The notes beneath the pieces were generated by a model. That model did not search any database. It was not told the origin of the DNA and saw only the letters and a list, made by a program, of their open reading frames with translations. A stretch of 64,000 nucleotides of DNA from Impatiens glandulifera (taxonomy: Eukaryota > Streptophyta > Magnoliopsida > Ericales > Balsaminaceae), in the NCBI RefSeq assembly GCF_907164915.1, contig NC_061865.1:57618587-57682586 (forward strand). The letters run 5' to 3'. The position numbers and the translations under genes were made by a program. Of the stretch, positions 41,700 to 51,284 are shown in pieces (positions within the stretch are counted from its first letter, which is position 1; each line of letters begins with the position of its first letter).

Positions 41700-42650
41700 G
41701 AAAATAACAAGAAAATGTCTTGTTTATATTTGCTGAGTTGGTGTTCAAATCGATATTTTAGATTTGAGGATTTTGAAATCAAGAAACGTGTCATATTTTG
41801 ACATTATTTTCATAAAACTTTGAAGAACCAATGTCTTCAAAAGGATTTTATGAAATAAATGAAAAAGAAAGTTTATAAAGTCTTGATATGACTTATAACA
41901 AATTTTATAATAATGATATAAAAATTTGATCATACTTTTATTAAAAAGTGGATGTGACAATTATATATATCATGAAGACAATGAAAATTATTTCATTACA
42001 TGTCTTTTGTATGATATTTTTATCGTTGAAAATTACGATAAAAATGATTAAATCCATAAAGGATATGAATTGCACTAAACGAAATATCATGTTGTTATCA
42101 AATGATATATTGATATTATTAAATGAAAGACTTTACGTCTTAAAGTGAATATGTTTACACTTAGAAGTGCAATCTACGTATGGAAATCTCCTAAGAAATT
42201 TATGATGGATAGATTAAACGTTATAATCTATATTTTTGACTTATGTCGAAAAATAAAATATTTTTATGTAAAATATATAATCGTTTACACGAAGGCAGAA
42301 TAGTTCAAAGACATTTTGTCTACTAGTTAGCCAAGTAAACAATATTTTCATAAAATTTTAAATGATAAGCATGTACGAATGACTATGCTTCTTATTAGAA
42401 GATGTTCCAAGGTTAACTAAGAATGTACCAACATAAATTTCTAATTATTATGATAGTAATTAGAAATTGGACAAGCTTAGAGTCAGTGGCAAGTCTAGAC
42501 ATACACGTCTTAGACATAATGTCATTATACTATACTCTCTAATGGAGTTATCAAATTTGACTATGTAAGTCAAAGATAACATTGTGGATCCACTAATCAG
42601 ATTATTGAATAGAGAGATAGTTTGAAGTCTTTTGAGACATTAGCCTACTA
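41700..42650 (+). pseudogene. Copia reverse transcriptase / RNase H relic
   Basis: Fragments of Copia pol in scattered frames. FDHTFIKKW (about 41928-41954) recalls the DHxxFIKK stretch before the active site. EDNENYFITCLLYDIFIVEN (41973-42032) corresponds to the segment with the YVDD box, here reduced to YD. GKSRHTRLRHNVI (about 42490) and KDNIVDPLIRLLNREIV (about 42570-42620) match the SRHIxxRHN and DNIADPLTKGLNRE blocks at the RNase H end. There are several stops, no protease or integrase is visible, and the intervening RT/RNase H linker is shrunken. It cannot make a working enzyme. Confidence 0.7.
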
Positions 42651-43163
42651 TAAGTTGGTATGAAGGAAAACCCAACCTATGCAGACTGGAGATCCCAAGA
42701 ACTAGGTTCAATGGGACAACCTAATTGTACTAACTTGGAAAGTTATTGTTGAGGATTAATCCTATAACAAAACAATATATATTTTGACGAGGATAAGTAT
42801 ATTGCTTTTAATGATTCTTTGTGAGCAAAGAGATCACCTATGTGAGGGAGAAGTGGGGCCGCTTCGAAAGAATTGCATGGCTCAATTCTAGACCCTCTCA
42901 CAGAACCAGGCGCGTGTTCCATGGCCAAAACGGACACAACTATGAGAGCTTGACATGTATCAGGGAGAATTCTATGTGAAAGTGTGTAATCGTTTACACA
43001 AATGGCAGAATAGTTCAAGGACATCGAGTCTACTAATCGGCTAGTAAAGTTATATACTTTCATAAGGGAAGGTTCAAAGGGTTTCACCTACCTATCCTAT
43101 GTAGAATTCAACTGTTGAACATTTCACCGGGTTAATCTTTCAATTTCCATTAATGTGGGGGAT

Positions 43164-44023
43164 TGTTGGAATTTTTAAACTAATTCTATAAATTCTATTA
43201 ATGAATGGAAATTAGAATATGGGTAATAAAATTAAATCAATTTCATGTGAAATTCAAATGTGAATTATAGGATGAAATTTGATCCAAATGTTTGAATTAA
43301 TTAATTTAAATTAATTAATCAAAATGCCTTGATGACCAATTAACAAAATGTTGTTAATTTGTAGTGTGACTTACATGAGTTTGTTATTATTATTAATTGT
43401 TATGATAATTTAATATTATTATTAACAGATTAAAAAACCATGTAACGTGAGTATTGCAAAATAAATGTCTTCATTAATTTTGGCAAACAATTATCCTTCA
43501 TTAAGAAGAAATATTAAGGCAAATGAAGAGACAAGCAATGCCAACCGTTGGATCAATTGATGATTTAATTAACAGTTTATTATTTCAACAATCTAAATAG
43601 GCATTCTATCCCACACCATTCGATGGACAAAAAAAAACCACATCACTTCTTCATTTTCATTCTTTCTCACTCTAGAATTCCAAAAGTTTTCTTCTTGTTT
43701 GTGAGTGTTCTTCGAGTTCTGTGTTCGATTTTTCCGTTGAAACCCGGTGATAGTTCAGGTACTTTATCAAGCTCGTTGTGTAGTGATTTCGGTGCTGAAT
43801 CACTACTAGATTCGTTGTACCCTGGGAGACAGCCATCTGTGATAAGCTCTAGCACATGGGGAGACGGTGGAACTGTTTTAAGGGAAATGTGCTAAGCACA
43901 TGCCTCGAATCAACAATTTATTCGGTGATATTGTTTTTTATATATTTTATTTATTTCATCTATTTGTAACACAATATATATATATATATATATTTTTGTT
44001 ATTTCAAAACAATATTTCTAACA
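43164..44023 (+). repeat. 3' long terminal repeat
   Basis: Partner of 37996-38856, preceded by the polypurine-like 'aatgtgggggat'. It ends TCTAACA, directly followed by the target duplication GTTGA and the resumed SUD1-like exon. Confidence 0.93.
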
Positions 44024-44906
44024 GTTGATTAATTCTCTTCGCTACCCTTGCGCATGCAGTGGAACCATCAAGTATGTTCACCAGAACTGCCTTCGTCAGT
44101 GGCTCAATCATAGCAATTCTCGACAATGCAAGGTTAGTTTCCTCTCTAAGTTGATTTAGATAATCTTGATTTCTAGTGAAATTCATTTTCAATGATGTTT
44201 GACATAGGGTTTTAAGGTGAAACTTGAATTATGTTATAAGCTCAATAACATTATTAAAAGTGTAAGGAGAGTCCAACATGTTTGAGGCTAAGGAAGCTTC
44301 TCTTGTCTTCATTTTTGGAATCCATATGCATAGCACTATAATGCTTGTATATTTTGTATTGCAGTTTCAACATTGTCAATTGAGCCTATTTGGATATGGC
44401 ATCTTAGTATACTTGTAGTTGTTGATGGGTTGTAGTGTTTCACTATTAACTTGCTAATTTATTTTGAGTAATGATTACATAATTTTCATTTGGTATATAA
44501 AGGTGGATGGTTATGTGATTAAGATTACAGTATCAATTGAAGAAATAAATGCATTTTCATTTGGTATTTAAAATATGATTGGTGTGGTTGTTGTTCTGAT
44601 CTAAATATGATACTTTTATAACAAAAACATATTTCATGGAAATGTTTACAGATCTGCAAACATATGTATATTCATTCTCTCCAGTGTATGTTGAAAATGC
44701 TCCAACAAGTCTATTCTAAGAGTTCAATGTATTAATTTTAATATTTTGAATGATAAATTGAATTAAAAAAAATGTATTTATTTAGTTTGGTTTTATTACA
44801 ATAATCCTATCAATTTCCTTACATGTAATAAAATAATTTTAAATTTTACAAAAAAAAATAATAATAAAATAATTTTTTTCTTATTGTATTATACCCTCCA
44901 ACATTA

Positions 44907-45671
44907 ATGGTGATTAATGGTGTCCAAAAAATTCGATCCGAAAGACTCGATCCGTTGATCCGGCCAATCCGATCCGAAAAAATCCGTATCCAATGGATCG
45001 GATTCGGATATCGATCTAATCCGATATTTTTACCGGATTTTCGGATCGGATCGGATACGGATCGAACAAAAAAAAATTCGGATATCCGAAGCCGATCCGG
45101 TGATTTTAAAATTTTATTAAATAAACAAATCCAAACAAAAATATTATTAAATAAATACAAACCCAACCAAAAATCTCTGTCTTCCTATATTTTCCTTTTC
45201 GATTCTCTTTACAAACTCAAATAAAAATATTATTAAACAATTACAAACTAAACAAAAATCTATCTTTTCCTTTTTTCTCTTTACAAACCCAAACAAAAAT
45301 ACAAAATCTCTCTCTTCCTTATATTTTCTCCCATTTTCCTTTACAAACTCAAACAAAAATATGTCTCTTTCATTTGTTTTTCTTCCAATTTCCCTTTAAA
45401 TCTGTTTGTGAATCTGTTCTCAAATCGTCATTATTCATAACTAAAATCCTTAATAGAACAATTCCAATTTTCTAGCATATGAAAAAAATTTAAAATATGA
45501 AAAAAATCAGATCAGCGGGTATCCGGCTGACCGATTCGATCCGATCCGGTACTTTCGGATCGGATAGTGATCGGATACGGATCACAATTTTTGAAAAGAA
45601 TAGAGGTGGATATCCGATCCGAAATACCGGATACGATCCGATTCGTAGGTTTGTCCACCCCTATTGGTGAT
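44907..45671. mobile_element. hAT-type MITE with 8-bp target duplication
   Basis: The element is 44915-45663, with ends TAATGGTGTCCAAA and, at the right (complement), TAGGGGTGGACAAACC. Flanks ATGGTGAT (44907-44914) and TTGGTGAT (45664-45671) match at seven of eight bases, the hAT signature. Both arms are packed with 'ggatcggat' / 'atccgatccg' motifs that can fold on each other; the centre is AT-rich. There is no transposase gene. Confidence 0.8.
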
Positions 45672-47045
45672 CATTGACTGGTTATACTCATTTAATAATA
45701 TTCATATTCACATGATTTAAATTAATTTTAAAAAAAATAATTATTAAAAAAATTAAGTAAAAAAATATCAATATAATAAAAAAATTCAATAAATTATTTT
45801 ATTATATAAAAACATAAAAATAAAAATAACATATTTATAAAAACAATTAATTAATTATAAGATCAATTAATATATTAAATGTGAACTTATTAGATTAAAA
45901 TCTTGTTCATACATACTCGTATTTGAGTTATGAATATAAGAAAACAGGGTGAATGTGATATTTTTTCATCACTCATTCAAAGTTGATAAAATTTACTTTT
46001 TATTTTAAAATTTTAAATTATCATTTTTTAAACTTTTCTTGGATTATAATTAACATTTAATACAATTTTTCTTAACTTTAATTATATTTTAAAATGTGTC
46101 ATTATGTGTTGTGTGGGAGTGTGCACATAATAAGAGTAAATCTAAATTTAAAAATATTTATTTATTGTTTGAACTATTGTTGGTCTCAGAACCCTTTATT
46201 CTTGAATCATGGCTGAAGAGAAACAAATTAAAACTAAACTAGTTGATTCTATTCGGTTTGATCGGCACAATTTTGCATTCTTTTGCTCATATCATTTGTG
46301 TTAATATTTAAATTTTAATTTTCAAATTTAATCAAATAACACAAGCATTTATTAATTTTAAAAAAAACATGTTTTCATCTCTCATTCATGTAGATAAAAT
46401 TTACTTTTCATTTAAAAATAAATAAATTTTCAAATAATAGTTCTTGTAATTTTTTCTGAATTATAAACATTTAATACATTTTTTTTTTACTTTTTATTTA
46501 TATCATAAAATGAGTAATTGTGCCTTCGAGGGGGGTGTGTGCACATAAGAATAAATATAAATTTTTAGTTTTTAACTGTTTTTCTTTTCTGAAAAAAAAT
46601 AATTTTAAAGTTATTTATTTCATAAATATTTTAATTACTAAGTTAAATATTTATAAAAAAATTTATTTATATATTTCTTCCGGTAACTGTTGGCGTTATT
46701 TGAAGCATTTGAGCAAACTGTGCCTGTGCCTGAACAAATCACAAAGCTTTACAACAACATAAACAAGTTTTTATTGAAATGATCCAAATCTGTTGTAATA
46801 ATATATAGATCAATAAAAACATTCCCACTTTAAGAAAGAAAAAAACATACTGTAATTTGAGTGATTAACTATTTAAGAGAAAAGGAAGAATGTGATTTTT
46901 TTTTCTCTAGTTCACCTCTCCACCCGTAAGTTAAATTTCCTTTTCATTTAAAACTTGAATTTTAAAATAATATTTTTTTTTAACTTTTCTTGAATTAAAT
47001 AGGATAATTTGTGTTGTGTGGTGTACATAAGAATAAATATAATTT
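45672..47045. repeat. Three diverged repeats ending in 'gtgcacataagaataaat'
   Basis: Units at about 45955-46150, 46365-46560 and 46885-47045 share the order 'cattca...aaatttactttt', 'aacttttcttg(g)a', 'gtgtgcacataagaataaat'. A fourth end lies at about 49265-49335. No gene is supported. A short frame at 46209 reading MAEEKQIKTKLVDSIRF followed by DRHNFA resembles the start of a Copia gag (RLDGxNF), but it stops after about 20 codons. Confidence 0.6.
46686..46770 (-). pseudogene. PABP exon 6 fragment
   Basis: 'gcatttg(a)gcaaactgtgcctg' and 'cacaaagctttacaacaac' match the start of exon 6 and the adjoining intron of the PABP gene (about 52515-52565), with small insertions. It is a stray fragment without an open frame of its own. 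Confidence 0.65.
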
Positions 47046-47273
47046 TTTAGTTTTAACTGATTTTTTAAATTTTTTTATAAGTTTTTTAATTTAATAAATA
47101 TTTTAATTATTAAGTTAAATATTTATATCAATTTTTATTTATATACGTATTATAATATAAATATAAATATAAATATAATAATAATAATAATAATGGATAA
47201 TAGTTTAATTATATAATTATTATATTAATTTAATTATCATATAATGAAAGTTTACTTTATATTAAAATTATAA

Positions 47274-47275
<2 letters not shown>

Positions 47276-47340
<65 letters not shown>
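47276..47340. repeat. TA microsatellite
   Basis: A run of about 32 TA units. Similar tracts lie at 3868-3896, 25627-25695 (in a Helitron end) and 40589-40620. Confidence 0.9.
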
Positions 47341-47343
<3 letters not shown>

Positions 47344-48820
47344 TTGGTCTTTTTTATTAATTTTAATTTAATGAAAGATAATTTCAATTTTTTAAAATTT
47401 ATATTTCTTTAAAAATATATATATTAATATTAAAATATGTCATAGATAATTTTATATATATACTGTATAAATAAAATATTTAAATATATATTATGGTGTG
47501 TTTTTTATTAAATTTATCCATGTGAGAGACAATAGAGGGAAGGAACACTAACAAATGGAATACAAATAGTCCCTCCATTGAAAAAATGGAGTGAACTTAA
47601 TAGTGATGAATCCATGGATTAACAGTATATTGAGTTCATATGTTTATTTAGCTTCTAATAGTGTAAAAGTAAATTTTGATTTCAGTATTAGTTTTATATA
47701 AATATAATAATTAATGAATTTTAAAATAAAATAATGAATTTTTTGAATTATTTTTGTTAATTAATTAATATATTAAAATATTTTATTTATATAATATATA
47801 TTAAAATATTTATAATAAAGTTCTTAAAAAACAAATTCTTAAGAAATATATGATAAAGAATGGGTAATTCTATCTTACTTTTGAATGTTTTGAGTGTGGT
47901 TTTTTTTATTAAGTAACATTTTTTTTGGAATTATTTTATTTGGGTTTGCTTTTACTAATATAATATTTTTATTTTATATTTATTTTGTTTACTTTTTATT
48001 ACAATATAAATATTGTATAACATTATGCTATATAATATTAATAATTATAATAATTTTTGAAAATAAAAAATAATAATTAAAATAGGTAGATTGAATATAA
48101 AAAAATCGTAGCCCAGCCCAGCCCAGCACCTATTCTCTTTTTCTTATGGGGTTGATGGTGGGAAGGTGTAAGAGTAACTGTACCCTTTTTTTATTTTTCT
48201 TATTTACACCAAATAATGATATAATTATTTTGTTTCCTTATTCAAATCTAATTATCTATTTATCTTCACACCTTATTAATTTTTTTTTTCTTTCTAAAAC
48301 CCAAGTTAAGAAAACAAATTAAAGATATTAAATTACAATTTATGCCCTCTGGTGTAATTCTAATAACTTATATGTACATACTTAACTAAAATCTCTTAAT
48401 AACTTTTTTTTTATATTTTTCTTAAATTATTTTTACTTTTTTGTAACCTTTTTAATTATTTAATTTCTTAAATTTTTTAAAAATGATTTGATTATTTTAA
48501 ATATTAAATTATTTAATTTATAAATAAAAATTATTAAAATACTCTTATTTTATTTTTATTAAATTTATATTTTAAATAAAATATAATATTTAAATAATTT
48601 ATTTTAAATAAATCTCAAATAATTAGTTTTTGTTTATTAAACATTAAAATAAATAAATAAATAGTATTCCAGATATTAAAATAATTTAAATAAATGTGTT
48701 ACGTTCTCTTGGCATAATCTGTAATTAGTTACTTATATAAGTTATAAGTTATAACCTAATATTATCAGATAAAACAAACAAAAATAAAATAAAATCTAAT
48801 ATTAAATTTAAGGAAATAAA
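47341..48820. other. AT-rich duplicated spacer, copy 1
   Basis: No gene. Landmarks recur in the same order between about 50150 and 50900: 'gattttagtatta', 'aagtaacattttttt', 'tttgcttttactaatat' and 'tttatgccctctgg...tgtacatactta'. This indicates an old duplication of the spacer that also lies downstream of the PABP gene. A GC-rich word 'cccagcccagccca' occurs at about 48110. Confidence 0.55.
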
Positions 48821-48824
48821 GACA

Positions 48825-49000
48825 GACTTGTTGGTCTTCCCATCGGGACATAAAGAAATTTGGCATGGGTCATTTTCTCTAGGCCTCATACCTGGAACAA
48901 GTTGCTGTTGATACCCAAAACAAGGCTGGCATTAAGAAAAACCCGCCAATTTAAGATATTGCAAAGAAAAATCAAAAAGATTAAACATGGCGAGATTAGA
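48825..49000 (-). pseudogene. PABP exon 7 fragment
   Basis: 'agacagacttg', 'ataaagaaatttggcat', 'aggcctcatacctggaacaa' and 'ccaatttaagatattg' match exon 7 of the PABP gene and its two flanking introns (about 51800-52015), with a ~100-bp deletion that removes the Pro/Gln-rich centre. The reading frame is not maintained. It belongs to the same duplicated block as the exon 6 fragment. Confidence 0.75.
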
Positions 49001-49119
49001 GGAAAAAAAAGTGAGTTAAATGACTAATTTGATACTTTGATAATAATTTAGTTCATCAAAACATTAGTAGACTATACAATATTAAAAATTACAAAATCAT
49101 AAAAGAAAATCCCAACAAC

Positions 49120-51284
49120 AAGATCAGGTTTACAACAACTGCATAAACATTTGTTTTTATTGAAATAATCCAAATTTGTATAGATTAATAAAAATATTCA
49201 CACCTTTAAAAACATACTATAATCTGAATGATTAACTATTTATATTTATAATTAAGTATTTCTGAATTTAATAGAACAAGAATAATATGATATTTGGTGT
49301 TTCGTGTGACGTTGTGCACATAGGAACAAATCGAAATTTGTAGTTTGTAAATGTGTTTTATAAAATAAAATTAATTTTAAAATTATTTAATTTAATAAAT
49401 ATTTTAATTACTAAGTTAAATATTTATATAAATTTATATGTATAGTATAATATAAATATGAATATAATAATAATAATAGATAATGGTTTAATTATATAAT
49501 TATTATATAATAAAAAAATAATAGTTTGTATTTTATTAAATTTATTTTTGAACCGGGTTCATCTAGGGTAGGGTAGGAGTCACTGGATGGATTGGACTGT
49601 TGTAGCAGAAATTACGATTTATTTATTTTTTATTATAATACTAGTTTGTTTGCTTATAATCTGATTATAACTCTACAACAATCAAACCAGATTTTTAATA
49701 ATAATATATTTTGATTTGTTTAAATGAAAAAGTATTTTTTTTTATGAATTATTAGAGATTTTATTTATTTAATAACTATTTAATCTTAAAATTTGTAAAG
49801 ATTTTTTAATAATTCAGAAATTTTAAAACTGTTAAAAAAATTATAAAATTGTTTGTAAATTTCCATTATTTAAATATAAATAATATAATTATATATGATA
49901 TATATTAAATTATTTATAATAAATGGTATAGATAAGTCAACCACTTTTTTGGGTTGTGTATAAACTCTTGTTTAATCTAAATGTAAAATTATAATAATTA
50001 TTTAATTTTAAAATAAAATTATAAAATTGTTTGAAAATTTCCATTAGTTAAATGAAAAATAATATATTTAAATATTTTATTTATATAGTATATATTAAAA
50101 GAATTATATTAAAGTTTTTAATGAGTATTATATATATAATTAACCAACTTTTTAAGGGGTAGGTGCATTTTTTTTTAATTTTGATTTTAGTATTCATTTT
50201 ATATAAAATAATTAAAACAAAATATTTATAAATTTTATTTTTTATATATTAAAGAAGGTAAGTATAGTTAAGAGATTTTTAAGACATTAAGATATGCTAA
50301 ATAATGTTTTTTTAAGTAACTTTTTTTTTAATTTATTTTAGTTTAGTTTTCTTTTTACTGCTATAACATTTTTATATTTATTTTACTTATTTATTTTGTT
50401 AAAGTAATTGAAAAATAAGAAATAATAATTAAAAATATCCGCACGGTGGTGGGCACCGGCCTATTTTTCATATTGGGCCACGGTTTGACCTTTACTCTTT
50501 TTTAAATATTTTTTTATATTATTTTAAACTTCAAATAATTAAGAAATCTATTTATTTATTTATTTCACCTTATTAACCTTTTTTTTCTAAAATGAAAACA
50601 AATTCAAGATATTAAATTACAATTTATGCCCTCTGGTTTTAATCCTAATAACTATGTATGTACATACTTAGCTAAAATCTCTATATAACTTTTAAGATAT
50701 TTTCTTAAATTATTTTAAATTTTTTACATTTTTGAGTTTTTTTAAAAAAAATTATTAACTTTTGAATTCTTAAATTATTTATTAATTTTTAAAATTATTT
50801 TATCATTTTAAAAATTAAATCATTTAATTTATAAATAAAATATCAAAATACACTTATTTACTTTTCTTAATTTAAATCAAAAAAAAAATTATCATAAAAA
50901 AACACTGATAAAACCGACTTTTATTAAGTGAATGGAAATATATTAAAATTATTTTAAGTAAATGTAAAAAATTATTGTCTAAGTTGTGAAAACAGAGCTT
51001 GTTTGACTTTAATCTCAAAACTCTGATTTTATCTATATAAAATACCTATAGGAAAGAAAAGAAAAAAAGTAGAAAAAACTAAACAGAAAATAATTTGTAA
51101 ATCCATAATGATAGCAATTTCAATCAATAATTATAACAGTTTTAAATAGTCTCAATCATAAAAACACCAAACAACCAACAACAACACAAATGGTTGGCAC
51201 ACTGACAAACAACAACAAACAAACACACAAATGTTGTACACACAGACAACCAGGAGTCTACATGAAACTGTTAAAAAAAGCACT
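49120..51284. other. PABP downstream spacer, copy 2 of the duplicated block
   Basis: Bases 49131-49280 match 46745-46880 ('tttttattgaaat(a)atccaaat', 'aacatactataatctgaatgattaactattta') and later landmarks repeat copy 1. Nothing here encodes a recognisable protein. The last ~250 bases are probably the PABP 3' UTR. Confidence 0.55.

Larger units (their letters stand above)
37996..44023 (+). mobile_element. Copia-type LTR retrotransposon, non-autonomous, in SUD1-like exon 1
   Basis: Two ~860-bp LTRs (37996-38856 and 43164-44023) begin TGTTGGAA and end TCTAACA. They differ by about three substitutions and a few bases in an A run. Flanks GTTGG and GTTGA fit a 5-bp target duplication with one change. 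A purine-rich tract 'aatgtgggggat' precedes the 3' LTR. The usual TGGTATCAGAGC primer site is absent after the 5' LTR. The interior is mostly non-coding and repetitive, with a decayed pol at 41.7-42.65 kb. The element sits in the same orientation as the disrupted exon. Confidence 0.9.
32269..44714 (+). pseudogene. SUD1/DOA10-like RING-CH E3 ligase, copy B, split by two transposons
   Basis: Exon 1 lies in three pieces: 32269-32460, 37986-37995 and 44029-44132, separated by a CACTA element and an LTR element. With both removed, and one copy of each target duplication, the reading frame runs on: DIYRICMNP, then GEL, then INSLRYPCACSGTIKYVHQN and CLRQWLNHSNSRQCK. This is the RING-CH (C4HC3) domain of plant SUD1/CER9, an ER ubiquitin ligase acting in sterol and lipid regulation in Arabidopsis. 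The first zinc ligand is lost: IYRIC where the family has VCRIC. After intron 1 (44133-44651, GT-AG) exon 2 starts ICKH, but a two-base insertion shifts the frame, and a TAA replaces CAA in the PFQEF stretch (about 44706). Similarity then ends near 44714. The start ATG 32269 and an acidic YDENDEEGD region are plausible. It is a pseudogene even without the insertions. Confidence 0.82.

Noticed and set aside
42743..43087. 114-codon minus-strand frame
   Set aside because: It is antisense to the terminal non-coding part of the LTR element and shows no family resemblance.
44846..45224. Overlapping ~105-codon frames on both strands
   Set aside because: Both arise from the GATCC-rich hAT MITE, which is self-complementary; no protein family fits.
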